NCBI RefSeq assembly: GCF_016124325.1
Contig: NZ_WGNY01000016.1
Location: 89,148-153,147 of the forward strand
Reading direction: 5' to 3'
DNA: 64,000 nt
Origin: Phenylobacterium sp.
Lineage (GTDB): Bacteria > Pseudomonadota > Alphaproteobacteria > Caulobacterales > Caulobacteraceae
Part shown: positions 17,335-26,280 of the stretch, one piece after another
How the letters are laid out: every line of letters begins with the position of its first letter
Position numbering within the stretch: the stretch's first letter is position 1
The notes under the pieces: generated by a model
The model's database searches: none
Told to the model about the DNA's origin: nothing
Seen by the model: the letters and a program-made list of their open reading frames with translations, nothing else
Position numbers and translations under genes: made by a program

Positions 17335-18333
17335 TCAGTAGGCGCCGAAGGTCACCGCGTCGCTGCCCACCGGCAGGGTGATGGTCATGCCGTCCTTCGC
17401 CAGCCGCCAGTCGAGCTTGCCGCCGTCCTCCATGCCCTTGGCGAAGGCCTCGGGCGTGAACATCGGCAGGCCGGCCTGGGTGAGGTGGTTCAGCACCAGC
17501 GCCTTCACGCCCGCGGCGCGGGCGATGTCGGCGGCCTCCACGGGCTCGGTGTGGTAGGTGACCGTGTCGCCGAGGATCGAGGCCATCCGCGGATTGCCCA
17601 TCGCCTTCATGCCCATCGAGAGCTGGCGGGTCATGGCGTTGTTCTGCGCCTCGTGGATCAGGACGTCGGCGCCCTTGGCGGCCTCGGCCAGGGGCGGCCA
17701 CTTCTTGGTGTCGCCGCTGATCACCACCGAACGGCCCTTGTAGTCGAAGCGGTAGCCGTAGGCGGGGCTGGCGGGGTCGTGCATCACGCGGATCGCGGTC
17801 ACCTTGAGGTCGCCGTCGGTCCAGGCGGGCGCGGTCCCGTCGGGCTTGGCGATGGTGACGACCTTGGGCTCGATCAGGCCGGCGGGCAGGGGGAAGGTCA
17901 CGCCGTCGTGCTCGTGGTGGGCCTTCCGGAAGCCGTGGTCGACCTCGTAGGCGAGGTTGAACCCCTGGGCGAGCTTGTCTACGCCGGGCGGGCCGATCAG
18001 GGCGAGCGGCTGGGTGCGGCCCTGGATCCAGCTCTGGTCGTTGAACTCACCCAGGTCGCCGATGTGGTCGGAATGCAGGTGGGTGATGAACACCGCCTTG
18101 GCCGTGGCGACCGGCAGGCGCCACAGCATCAGGTTCTCGGTCGACTCCGGCCCGACGTCGACGAGGTAGAGCGCGCCGCCCGCCTCGATCGCCGTGCAGG
18201 GCTTGGCCCGGCCCACGACCGGCAGCGGCCCCGAGGTGCCGCAGAAGATCACCTTCAGGCTGTCGGCGGCCTGGGCGTGGGCGACCGGCGTCCATAGGAG
18301 GAGCGCGATGAGGGCGGTAAGCACGCGGACCAT
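17335..18333 (-). CDS. Secreted MBL-fold metallo-hydrolase
   Basis: A 332-residue metallo-beta-lactamase-fold hydrolase with an N-terminal signal peptide (residues 1-20, ending AHA), so it should be periplasmic. The zinc motif THLHSDHIGD gives His85, His87, Asp89 and His90. Later ligands are in VVISGDTKKW (Asp) and LVLNHLTQAG (His). The layout is like arylsulfatase/tRNase Z-type MBL proteins that hydrolyse esters or phosphodiesters rather than beta-lactams. It diverges from the DsbA/HCCA-like gene with an 80-bp spacer. Confidence 0.87.
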   Translation of the reverse strand: MVRVLTALIALLLWTPVAHAQAADSLKVIFCGTSGPLPVVGRAKPCTAIEAGGALYLVDVGPESTENLMLWRLPVATAKAVFITHLHSDHIGDLGEFNDQSWIQGRTQPLALIGPPGVDKLAQGFNLAYEVDHGFRKAHHEHDGVTFPLPAGLIEPKVVTIAKPDGTAPAWTDGDLKVTAIRVMHDPASPAYGYRFDYKGRSVVISGDTKKWPPLAEAAKGADVLIHEAQNNAMTRQLSMGMKAMGNPRMASILGDTVTYHTEPVEAADIARAAGVKALVLNHLTQAGLPMFTPEAFAKGMEDGGKLDWRLAKDGMTITLPVGSDAVTFGAY

Positions 18334-18413
18334 GGAAGTCGCCTCCGGATTCTTGCCTTCGTTCTAGGCCGGAGTTTATGACACGCACAATGCCAATTTC
18401 GGGAGGGACGACG

Positions 18414-19064
18414 ATGACGCTCAGCTACGACCTCTACTGGTCGTTCCGCTCGCCGTACTCGTACATGGTCACGCCGCGGCTCCTCGAGCTGGAGGCCGAG
18501 TACGACGTGGCCTGCAACGTGCGGCCGGTCTATCCGCTGGCGGTCAGGACGCCGGAGTTCTTCGAGACCCGCGACCCGCTGTGGTTTCGCTACTTCATGA
18601 CGGACGTGTTCCGCGAGGCGGCGTTCCTGGGCCTGCCCTTCCGTTGGCCTCGGCCCGATCCGGTGCAGCAGGGCGAGGGCGGGAACTACCGGATCCCGCA
18701 GCCCTACATCCACCGCCTCACCCACCTCGGCGTGGCGGCGGTCGAACGCGGTCGCGGCCTGCCGTTCCTGAAGGAAGCGAGCCACGTCATCTGGAGCGGC
18801 GAGGTCGAGAACTGGCATGAGGGCGATCATCTGGCGCGGGCGGCCGAACGCGCCGGGCTGGACCTCGCCGAGATGGACGCCGCCGTCGCCGCCGACACGG
18901 CCCGCTACGTCAAGGTGGTCGAAGACAACCAGGTCGCCCAGCGCGAGGCCGGCCACTGGGGCGTGCCGATGATGGTGTTCGGCGGCGAGGCCTTCTTCGG
19001 CCAGGACCGCTTCGACCAGCTCAAGTGGCGGCTGGAACAGGCCGGGATGACCCGGAAGGCCTAG
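18414..19064 (+). CDS. DsbA-like/2-hydroxychromene-2-carboxylate isomerase family protein
   Basis: A 216-residue thioredoxin-fold protein of the DsbA/GST-kappa class. The N-terminal YDLYWSFRSPYSYM has Ser-Pro-Tyr where DsbA has CxxC, as in HCCA isomerases that bind glutathione. The C-terminal HWGVPMMVFGGEAFFGQDR includes the cis-Pro-like VP and is typical. ATG 18414 is chosen because GGGAGG lies 7 bases upstream (18401-18406); an earlier ATG at 18378 has no such site. It has no signal peptide, so is cytoplasmic. Aromatic-degradation isomerase or glutathione transferase roles are both possible. Confidence 0.85.
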   Translation: MTLSYDLYWSFRSPYSYMVTPRLLELEAEYDVACNVRPVYPLAVRTPEFFETRDPLWFRYFMTDVFREAAFLGLPFRWPRPDPVQQGEGGNYRIPQPYIHRLTHLGVAAVERGRGLPFLKEASHVIWSGEVENWHEGDHLARAAERAGLDLAEMDAAVAADTARYVKVVEDNQVAQREAGHWGVPMMVFGGEAFFGQDRFDQLKWRLEQAGMTRKA

Positions 19065-19114
19065 AGCCCGTCAGGGTGAAGCGGGAACCGGTTCACCCGC
19101 CCGGACGGGCTCTA
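19062..19114. terminator. Long two-part hairpin, bidirectional terminator
   Basis: Outer arms TAGAGCCCGTC (19062-19072) and GACGGGCTCTA (19104-19114) enclose inner arms GGGTGAA/TTCACCC. The left arm includes the stop codon of the DsbA-like gene, and CACTTTT follows on the plus strand. It lies between convergent genes. Confidence 0.65.
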
Positions 19115-19140
19115 CACTTTTGAGGATCGAGCCTTCTCGT

Positions 19141-19168
19141 CCGGATCAAGTGATCCCACTTGATCCGG
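19141..19168. repeat. Perfect 12-bp-arm palindrome between convergent genes
   Basis: CCGGATCAAGTG-atcc-CACTTGATCCGG, a REP-like hairpin flanked by GAGC and GCTC, 12 bp from the LysR stop codon. With the preceding hairpin it forms a tandem structure in a 116-bp convergent spacer. It could end transcription from the LysR side. Confidence 0.6.
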
Positions 19169-19180
19169 GAACGCTCTAGG

Positions 19181-20092
19181 TCAGGCCGCTTCGGCGCGTA
19201 CGGGCGGGCCGTTCACCGCGGCCTTGGACAGTTCGGCCATCGCCTTGATCAGCGGTGAGCGCCAGCGCTCGGCCGTGGTCAGCATCCAGCAGGCGTAGGT
19301 GACGTCCAGGGTGGTCGAGACCTTGGCCAGGCGGCCATCGCGCAGGTGGGACTCGAACAGGAACGAAGCCCCGATGGCGATGAAGTCGGTGTCGAGCGCG
19401 CGCTGGATCACGAGGCCGTAGTCGTCGCTCACGAAGGCGCGCAGGTTCTCGGCCTCCTCGCGGCTGAGCTCGCCCGCCCATTTCTCGACGGCCGGCACGA
19501 CGTTGGGCAGGGCCACGGGATATCGCAGCACCTCCCGCGGGCCGGCGTCCCTGAGCGCCAGGGCCGGATGCCCGGGGCGCGCGACCAGGACCATCGCGTC
19601 CTCGAACATCTTCTTGCGGATCAGGTCGCCGTAGCGCGCCGCATGCTCGGCATAGCCGAAGGCGATATCCACGCGGCCCTCCTGGAGTGCGGTCATCACG
19701 CCTGGGCCGGTCTCCTGCACGGTCTCCACGTGCAGCTTGGGGAAGCGCACCGCGATATGGCTGAGGAGCTGGGGCAGGGGCTTCAGGCGGCTGGCCGGGC
19801 CCACTGCGATGCGGATGCGGCCCTCTTCGCCCCGGGCGAGCTGCTCGAGGTCGCGACTCAGGGACGCGACGCCTTTCAACAGGATTTCCGCGCGTTGGGC
19901 GACGAAGGCGCCATAGGCCGTGGGCCGCGCGGCGCCGCCGCTGCGCTCGAACAACTTGAGCGAGAGCTGCGCTTCGAGGCGCGCGATGCTCTTCGACAAG
20001 GTCGGCTGCGAGATCTGCAGCTTGCGCGCAGCCCCGCTGAAGCCGCCCGCGCGGCAGATTTCGAGAATCTGTTCGAGGTGCCGAAGCTCCAT
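19181..20092 (-). CDS. LysR family transcriptional regulator
   Basis: A 303-residue LysR regulator. The N-terminal winged HTH reads ELRHLEQILEICRAGGFSGAARKLQISQPTLSKSIARLE. The co-inducer domain spans about 90-300. It is transcribed away from the sulfatase gene across an 88-bp spacer, the classic arrangement for LysR control of a divergent target, so the sulfatase is the likely target. The inducer is unknown. Confidence 0.92.
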   Translation of the reverse strand: MELRHLEQILEICRAGGFSGAARKLQISQPTLSKSIARLEAQLSLKLFERSGGAARPTAYGAFVAQRAEILLKGVASLSRDLEQLARGEEGRIRIAVGPASRLKPLPQLLSHIAVRFPKLHVETVQETGPGVMTALQEGRVDIAFGYAEHAARYGDLIRKKMFEDAMVLVARPGHPALALRDAGPREVLRYPVALPNVVPAVEKWAGELSREEAENLRAFVSDDYGLVIQRALDTDFIAIGASFLFESHLRDGRLAKVSTTLDVTYACWMLTTAERWRSPLIKAMAELSKAAVNGPPVRAEAA

Positions 20093-20180
20093 GCCTGTGG
20101 GCTATAGCATCGTGACGCGACAATGGGCAGATCGCATTCGTCCTCGCCGTTAGCCTTCGAAGGAAAGGGGAGGACCAGCC

Positions 20181-21716
20181 ATGACGCGGATTCCGGCGAT
20201 CGCCACGATGGCCCTGGCGCTGACTCTGGGCGCGAGCGCGCCACAGGCCACCGATGCGGCGGCTCCCCAGCCCCGGCGGCCGAACGTGATCGTGATCCTG
20301 GCCGACGACCTGGGCTATGGCGACACCTCGGCCTACGGCAGTCCGATCGCGCGCACCCCGAATATCGACGCGCTGGCCGCCGACGGCGTGCGCTTCACCC
20401 AGGGCTATGTCAGCCACCCCGTCTGCTCGCCGTCGCGCGCGGGCCTGCTCACCGGCCGCTACCAGACGCGGTTCGGCTGGGAGTTCAATCCGGTCGGCCG
20501 GGACCGGACCACGGGCGTGTCGCGCAACGAAACCTTCGTCGCCCAGATCATGAAGTCCGCCGGCTACCACACCGGCATGGTCGGCAAGTGGCACCTGGGC
20601 GAGGCGGCGGGCTACCAGCCGCTGGACCGCGGGTTCGACGAGTTCTTCGGCGTGCTGGGCGGCCAGACCTCGTACCTGACCCAGATGGCGCCGGGCGACG
20701 AGTACTACAATCCGCCGGGGATGGAGGGCCTCCTGGGCGGCGGCGCGGAGGCGACCGAAGACCAGCTCATGACCCGCATGCGCGAGCGCCTGCCGATCAG
20801 CCGCGGGCGCGAGGTGGTGGAGACGAAGGGCTATCTCACCGATGTCTTCACCGACGAGGCCGTGCGCTTCATCGACGCCAACAAGGACCGGCCGTTCTTC
20901 CTCTACCTGGCCTACAACGCCCCGCACGTGCCGCTGCAGGCGCCCAAGAAGTACGTCGACCGCTTCCGCGACGTGTCCGATCCCGGCAAGCGCGTCTACG
21001 CCGCCATGGTCTCGGCCCTGGACGACGGCGTGGGCGCGGTGCGCGCCAAGCTGAAGGCGGAGGGGCTGGAGAAGGACACCCTGATCATCTTCCTCAGCGA
21101 CAACGGCTGCGCCGGCTACGTGAACGGCGCCTGCTCCAACGCGCCGCTGAACGGCTTCAAGGCCACCCACTTCGAGGGCGGCGTGAGGATCCCCTTCATC
21201 ATGGCCTGGCCGGGGCGGATACACGCCGGGCAGGTGGACGAGCGGGTGGTCTCCAGCCTCGACATCACCCCGACGGCGGCGGCGCTCGCCGGCGCCACGC
21301 CGCCCAACGGTTCGGACGGCGTGAACCTGATCCCCTATGTGGCGGGCGACGACCGGCGCACGCCCAACCCGATCCTGTTCTGGCGCGCGGGGCCCAGCTT
21401 CGCGGTCCGCGACGGGAACTGGAAGATGTGGGAGGTCGACAAGGCCGATCCCGCCGCCGAGATCACCCAGGGCGTGGCGCCGTCGCCCGACGGCGAGGTG
21501 GCGAAGCCCTCGCCGTTCGGCCAGCACGTCATGCTCTACGACCTCGCCCGCGACATCGGCGAGACCCGCAATCTGGCGTCCTCGAACCCCGCCGTCGTGG
21601 ACGGCCTCAAGGCCAAGGCCGCCGCCTGGGACAAGGGCAATGTCCCGGCCCAGCTCACCAGCCGGCGCCAGTCCGTCCAGGTCATCGATGGCCAAAGACT
21701 CAAACTCTACAACTGA
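20181..21716 (+). CDS. Periplasmic sulfatase (arylsulfatase type)
   Basis: A 511-residue sulfatase with a signal peptide (about residues 1-27). The metal site is VIVILADDLGYGDTS (Asp42, Asp43). The formylglycine motif is VCSPSRAGLLTGR, in which Cys82 must be oxidised to formylglycine. MVGKWHLG, PFFLYLAYNAPHVPL and IIFLSDNGCAGY complete the active site. It hydrolyses sulfate esters outside the cytoplasm. No formylglycine-generating enzyme is encoded in the window. AAGGAAAGGGGAGG precedes the ATG. The divergent LysR gene is its likely regulator. Confidence 0.93.
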   Translation: MTRIPAIATMALALTLGASAPQATDAAAPQPRRPNVIVILADDLGYGDTSAYGSPIARTPNIDALAADGVRFTQGYVSHPVCSPSRAGLLTGRYQTRFGWEFNPVGRDRTTGVSRNETFVAQIMKSAGYHTGMVGKWHLGEAAGYQPLDRGFDEFFGVLGGQTSYLTQMAPGDEYYNPPGMEGLLGGGAEATEDQLMTRMRERLPISRGREVVETKGYLTDVFTDEAVRFIDANKDRPFFLYLAYNAPHVPLQAPKKYVDRFRDVSDPGKRVYAAMVSALDDGVGAVRAKLKAEGLEKDTLIIFLSDNGCAGYVNGACSNAPLNGFKATHFEGGVRIPFIMAWPGRIHAGQVDERVVSSLDITPTAAALAGATPPNGSDGVNLIPYVAGDDRRTPNPILFWRAGPSFAVRDGNWKMWEVDKADPAAEITQGVAPSPDGEVAKPSPFGQHVMLYDLARDIGETRNLASSNPAVVDGLKAKAAAWDKGNVPAQLTSRRQSVQVIDGQRLKLYN

Positions 21717-21798
21717 TCCGCCGAATGACGGGGGTGGGCCGACTGTGCCAGGGTGGGCCCACCGCAAACCGTCGTACCCAAAGTTCGAAAAGGCGCCC

Positions 21799-22479
21799 AT
21801 GCCCAAGGCCCTCGCCGCCGCCAACGACCGGACCGCCGGTCCACGCCGCCGCGAGGCCCGCGAGGCGGCCCGGCGCGAGAGCTTCATGCGGGTCGCCGCC
21901 GCCGTCTTCCGCGAGCATGGGCTGGCGGGCGCGACGATGGAGCAGGTGGCCGCCGCGGCCGGCGTCACCAAGGTGGTGCTCTACCGCCGCTTCCCGTCGA
22001 AGGACGCCCTGATCCAGGCGATCGTCGACGAGACCATCCGCCTGCTGCGGGGCGGCGTGGCCAAGCCCTGGACCGGCTACGGCGCCGGCATCCGCAAGTC
22101 GCTGGAGGCGGCCCGGTCGTTCGCCGACGGCTATGTCCTGCTGATCCGCTACGCGGACCAGCACCCCTATTGCCACGCCGCCAGGGCCGAGCACCGCAAG
22201 CGTTCGGCCAAGCGCCTGCGGGCGCTGCTCTGGAACCCCGAGCCGGCGCCGCCGGCGTCGGAATGGCCCCCGCTGATCGACCTGGCGGTCGAGCCGATGA
22301 TCTCGTTCACCAACGAGGCGCTGGTCTACTGGGTGGAGAACGGCGATCCCAGCCGGGACGGGCTGTTCATCCACTGGTGCGGCCAGATGCTCCGGGCGTG
22401 GCGCAACAACGCCGCCGAACTGCTCAATCTCGATTCGCCCGAACACGACTGGCCCTTCGACACGGAGGCCCCGCCTTGA
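21799..22479 (+). CDS. TetR/AcrR family transcriptional regulator
   Basis: A 226-residue TetR-type regulator. After a charged tail (RRREAREAARRESFM) comes the helix-turn-helix region AAAVFREHGLAGATMEQVAAAAGVTKVVLYRRFPSKDALI. The ligand domain contains PWTGYGAGIRKSLEAARSFADGYVLL. The frame remains open upstream of ATG 21799, but nothing before it resembles protein. It lies 82 bp downstream of the sulfatase gene, same strand. The targets are unknown; it could control the downstream NTF2-like gene, which starts 38 bp later. Confidence 0.88.
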   Translation: MPKALAAANDRTAGPRRREAREAARRESFMRVAAAVFREHGLAGATMEQVAAAAGVTKVVLYRRFPSKDALIQAIVDETIRLLRGGVAKPWTGYGAGIRKSLEAARSFADGYVLLIRYADQHPYCHAARAEHRKRSAKRLRALLWNPEPAPPASEWPPLIDLAVEPMISFTNEALVYWVENGDPSRDGLFIHWCGQMLRAWRNNAAELLNLDSPEHDWPFDTEAPP

Positions 22480-22517
22480 CGGCCGGTCGGGACAACAACA
22501 TGAGGAGGAACTTCGCC

Positions 22518-23003
22518 ATGGTCAGCCGCAGAGACGCCCTCATCGGCGCTGGAGCCGCCGCGGCGGCCGCGACCCCCGCCCTCGGCCAGTCGGTTCCGGC
22601 CCCGCCGGTCGCGCCCGAGCACGCGCGCTTCGCCGCCGAGATCGCCGCCGCCCAGGGCCGCCTCGACGCCTTCATGACGGCGTTCAACGGCCGGGACCTG
22701 GCGGCCTTCGAAGACACCTTCAACTTCCCGCACGTGCGGTTCGCCTCGGGCAAGGTGACGATCATCAACCCCGGCTACCACAAGGCCGAGATGTTCGAGC
22801 GCGGCGCGCTCGCCGAGTGGGATCATTCGGCCTGGCAGCGCCGAGACGTGATCCACGCCGGCGCCGACAAGGTGCACATCGACACCCGCTTCGCCCGCTA
22901 CCGGAAGGACGGCAGCCTGATCGGCGGGTTCGATTCCATCTACATCGTGACGAGACAGGACGGCCGCTGGGGCATCCAGGGCCGCTCGAGCTTCGCGCCC
23001 TAG
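22518..23003 (+). CDS. Exported NTF2-like (SnoaL/DUF4440-type) protein
   Basis: A 161-residue protein. The start at 22518 is supported by GAGGAGGAA 7 bases upstream; an ATG at 22500 lies just before that site. The N-terminus MVSRRDALIGAGAAAA is a twin-arginine-type signal ending near ALGQS. The rest is a cystatin-like alpha+beta barrel with LDAFMTAFNGRDLAAFEDTFNFPHVRF and the late RYRKDGSLIGGFDSIYIV strands. Such proteins are often isomerases, dehydratases or binding proteins. No catalytic pair can be assigned. Confidence 0.8.
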   Translation: MVSRRDALIGAGAAAAAATPALGQSVPAPPVAPEHARFAAEIAAAQGRLDAFMTAFNGRDLAAFEDTFNFPHVRFASGKVTIINPGYHKAEMFERGALAEWDHSAWQRRDVIHAGADKVHIDTRFARYRKDGSLIGGFDSIYIVTRQDGRWGIQGRSSFAP

Positions 23004-23016
23004 ACCCCCTCGGATT

Positions 23017-23724
23017 CTAGAGGCTCGCCAGCAGCGTGCTCGCCGCCCAGGTGTCGCGGGTCATCCGGCGGCGGCGGGCGAAGGCGGCCATGGCCTCGGT
23101 CGAGGGATCGCGCGAGGCCTCCCAGACCCCGTGGTCGCCGTAGCGGGTGATCAGCAGCAGGCGGGTGACCCCGGCCGCCTTGTCGGCGTCGTTCCGGGCG
23201 GCGGCGAAGAGGCCAAAGATCTGCGTGTCGAAGCGCGTCTCGAAGTCGCGCCAACCCTCGGCCGAGAGTTCCAGGAACTCCGGGACCGAAGCGGTTTCCA
23301 CGACGAACCAGCGATGGACGTAGATGCCCCCGGGCCGCGGGCGATCGCTCGTCCCGGGCCGGACCGTGGCGGCGAGCAGATCGCGCCGCGCCGCCGCGAC
23401 GCCGGCCGCGGACTGTAGCGCCGCCACCGCCGCCTCGCGGTCGGCGGCCGGATCGTTCCAGCGAAGCAGCACGGCCGCCTGGCGCGCGTGCCAGCCGAGC
23501 TGTGGCGTGAACACGCCCACGATCTCGCCGGCCGGGGGCAGGGCCGCCGCCCGCGCGACGTCGGCGGCCAGCGTCGCCGGCGCGAGGTCGAGGAAGAGGT
23601 AGTCGTAGGTCATGGTCCTGTCCGGAAAGGGTGCGGGGACTTCAGGCGCCGCCCGGGCGCCGAAGGCCGTCAGCAGCGACGCGCCAGCCCCAGCCAGCCA
23701 AAGCCTCCGGTCGGCGACGATCAT
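23017..23724 (-). CDS. Exported NIPSNAP-like protein
   Basis: A 235-residue protein. ATG 23724 is chosen because GGAGAA lies 7 bases upstream; it gives the signal-like MIVADRRLWLAGAGASLLTAFGARA. The body carries NIPSNAP-type ferredoxin-fold repeats: YVHRWFVVETASVPEFLELSAEGW in the second half and GVFTPQLGWHARQAAVLLRW in the first. The function of bacterial NIPSNAP proteins is not settled. It converges with the NTF2-like gene (13 bp between stops) and diverges from the TonB receptor gene. Confidence 0.75.
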   Translation of the reverse strand: MIVADRRLWLAGAGASLLTAFGARAAPEVPAPFPDRTMTYDYLFLDLAPATLAADVARAAALPPAGEIVGVFTPQLGWHARQAAVLLRWNDPAADREAAVAALQSAAGVAAARRDLLAATVRPGTSDRPRPGGIYVHRWFVVETASVPEFLELSAEGWRDFETRFDTQIFGLFAAARNDADKAAGVTRLLLITRYGDHGVWEASRDPSTEAMAAFARRRRMTRDTWAASTLLASL

Positions 23725-23882
23725 ACGGAAATTCTCCGGTTCGGCGCGGGCGCGCGTCAAGCGGACAACACGCTATGGGTCCAAGCCATCCAGGAATTGG
23801 AAATCGCCACCGGCCGCGACTAGCTTCCGGCCTGTCACCACGCAGTAACGCTCAAACCGTGCGTGGAGCCAGGGGGGATCAA

Positions 23883-26111
23883 ATGCGCCACCATCTCAAG
23901 GGCGCGTCGATCGTTGCTATCTGCATGGCAACGGCGGCGCCAGCTTTCGCCCAGGACTCATCCGATCGCACCGAGGTCGGCGAAGTCCTTGTCACCGCCC
24001 GCAAGCGCGAGGAGCGGCTGGCCGATATCCCGGTCGCCGCCACGGCGCTGGGCAGCGAGGAACTCAAGGACATCGGCGGGCTCGCCAACGCCCAGCAACT
24101 GCTTGCGCAGGTGCCCGGCGTGAACTTCGCCAACACGTCCAACGCGCTCACCTCGGACGTCTCGATCCGCTCGTCCGGCACGTCCCGGGCGACCAACGCC
24201 GAGGCCGGCGTCGGGCTGTTCCGCAACGGGGCCTTCATCGGCGGCGGCAACGTCGCGGGGCGCACCTTCAGCGGCATCGACCTGTTCGACATCGCCCGCG
24301 TCGAAGTGCTGCGTGGCGTGCAGGGCGGCCTCGGCGGCCGCAACGCCGAGGGCGGCTCGATCAACGTGATCACGGCGCGGCCCACCCACACGTTCGAGGG
24401 CTACGCCTTCGCCACCTATGGCATGCACGACAAGTACGAGCTCGAGCTCGTCCAGAACGTGCCGATCGACGAGCATTGGGCCGCGCGCTTCAGCTTCGAC
24501 TACGGCCGCCAGACCAAGGGGTTCTACCACCTCTACGTCATCGACAAGTACGCCGACGCGACGCGTCGCGAATTCGGGCGCGCCCAGCTGAACTACAAGA
24601 ACGGGAGCTTCACGGCCAACGCCATGGTGGAGCGCTCCAACGAGCGGGTGCCGGGCCTGGTCTACCAGGTGGTGACCTACCCCAACGCCAATTTCCCGCA
24701 GGGCTACTTCACCGACAAGTACGAGACGCCCTGGAATTCGCCCTCGGCCGGCAAGCAGCGCCTCACCAACTTCGAGCTCACCACCAACCTCGACATGGGT
24801 TGGGCGACGCTGTCGACGGTGGTCAACCTGCGCGACCGCCGCGGCCAGAACCAGTACGACCGCGACGCGCTTTCGCCGGAGTTCTTCCTGGCGCTGATCG
24901 ACGCCGGCAAGGTTTCGAACTCGGGCAGGAACGCCATCCGGGTGGCCGACTACGGGCTCGGCGGCGACCAGGTCGACCACGCCCGCATCAGCTACTACGA
25001 CGCCCACCTGGCGGGCGAGACCAAGGGCGTCGCCTGGGTCGCGGGCGGCGAGTACTATCTGCTCAACGACACGCCCTCGAGCATCCTCGGAAAGACGCCC
25101 ACGGCGGCCAGCCCGACGGCCGGCACCATCAGCCGGAGCAAGCTGCGGTTCTCGTCCTACGCGGTCTACGGCTCGCTCAGCTATGACGTCACCTCGCAGA
25201 TCAACCTCTCGGGCGACCTGCGCTACACGCACGACAACGAGGACTTCCTGGCGCGTCAGTTCGTCTACGGAACCGACGTCCCGATCACGACGCCGTCGCT
25301 GAACCCCACGGCGGACCGCAGCCAGGGCAACGTCTCCTACACCGCCACCCTGGGCTACAAGCCCACCACGCGGACCCTGCTCTACGCCAAGGTCGGCTCG
25401 GCCTATCGGGCCGGGGGCTTCAACGGGAATCTCGGCGATCCGCGCGCGCCGATCGCGATCCCGCTGGCCTTCGACAACGAGACGCTCACCGGATACGAGG
25501 CGGGCTTCAAGGGGTCGGTCACGCCGAACCTCTTCGTGACGGCCGCAGCCTATTCGAACCACTACAAGAACCTGGTCATCCAGGGCGACAACGGCTGCGC
25601 CATCAGCAATCCGGCGTGCCCGGTGCAGGCCACCTCGTTCGCCTTCAACGCCGGCCCCGCCAAGCTGTGGGGCCTCGAGATCGAGGCGACCCTGCGCGCC
25701 GACCTGGTCGGCGGCGACCTGCGCGTGACGGTCGGCGGCTCGCGCCAGGGCGGCCACATCACCGGCGGAATCTACGATGGCTTCAAGCAGCCGCAGCAGC
25801 CGAAGTGGACGGAGACCTTCAACATCACCTACCGCCACCCGATCACCGACGCGGTCGACGGCTTCTTCAACGTCAACGGGTCCGGTCGTCAGGGCGGGGT
25901 CCAGGAAGCCAAGCAGAGCCCGCCGCTGCACGACTACGGGATCTTCAACCTCCGGGGCGGCGTGAGCTGGAAGTCGTACGAGCTCACCGGCTACGTGAAC
26001 AATGCGGGCCAGACGTCGTACATGGTCTTCCAGGCGCCCTCGGCGACGAACGACGTGCGCCGCTACAACCTGCCCCGCACCTGGGGCGTGCAGCTGCGAG
26101 CCGCCTGGTGA
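23883..26111 (+). CDS. TonB-dependent receptor
   Basis: A 742-residue outer-membrane receptor. The signal peptide spans residues 1-24 (ending AFAQ), followed by a TonB-box-like VGEVLVTARKREE at 32-44. The plug carries DIPVAATALGSEELKDIGG and VEVLRGVQGGLGGRNAEGGSINVIT, and the barrel ends in Trp. AGGGGGGAT precedes ATG 23883, and the upstream continuation of the frame is not coding. It is different in sequence from the receptor at 5-2323. A strong hairpin follows the stop. The ligand is unknown; the neighbouring sulfatase, NTF2-like and NIPSNAP genes may belong to the same uptake locus (inference). Confidence 0.93.
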   Translation: MRHHLKGASIVAICMATAAPAFAQDSSDRTEVGEVLVTARKREERLADIPVAATALGSEELKDIGGLANAQQLLAQVPGVNFANTSNALTSDVSIRSSGTSRATNAEAGVGLFRNGAFIGGGNVAGRTFSGIDLFDIARVEVLRGVQGGLGGRNAEGGSINVITARPTHTFEGYAFATYGMHDKYELELVQNVPIDEHWAARFSFDYGRQTKGFYHLYVIDKYADATRREFGRAQLNYKNGSFTANAMVERSNERVPGLVYQVVTYPNANFPQGYFTDKYETPWNSPSAGKQRLTNFELTTNLDMGWATLSTVVNLRDRRGQNQYDRDALSPEFFLALIDAGKVSNSGRNAIRVADYGLGGDQVDHARISYYDAHLAGETKGVAWVAGGEYYLLNDTPSSILGKTPTAASPTAGTISRSKLRFSSYAVYGSLSYDVTSQINLSGDLRYTHDNEDFLARQFVYGTDVPITTPSLNPTADRSQGNVSYTATLGYKPTTRTLLYAKVGSAYRAGGFNGNLGDPRAPIAIPLAFDNETLTGYEAGFKGSVTPNLFVTAAAYSNHYKNLVIQGDNGCAISNPACPVQATSFAFNAGPAKLWGLEIEATLRADLVGGDLRVTVGGSRQGGHITGGIYDGFKQPQQPKWTETFNITYRHPITDAVDGFFNVNGSGRQGGVQEAKQSPPLHDYGIFNLRGGVSWKSYELTGYVNNAGQTSYMVFQAPSATNDVRRYNLPRTWGVQLRAAW

Positions 26112-26117
26112 ACCACC

Positions 26118-26152
26118 GGCCGCCGCCCCGGTTCTCGCCGGGGGCGGCGGCC
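26118..26152 (+). terminator. Strong GC hairpin after the TonB receptor gene
   Basis: GGCCGCCGCCCC (26118-26129) pairs perfectly with GGGGCGGCGGCC (26141-26152) across an 11-base loop, 6 bp past the stop codon. There is no U-run, as is common in GC-rich genomes. Confidence 0.6.
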
Positions 26153-26280
26153 CCGGGCCCGAGGGGCCCCGCGAGACCGATCCGAAGGCGTCGGCCATGG
26201 AGAACGCCTGACGCGGGCCGGGCTTGCCCCCGTGCGGCGTCGGTTCGACAGTATCCTCTCGCTGAAGGGGGAAGATCGAT

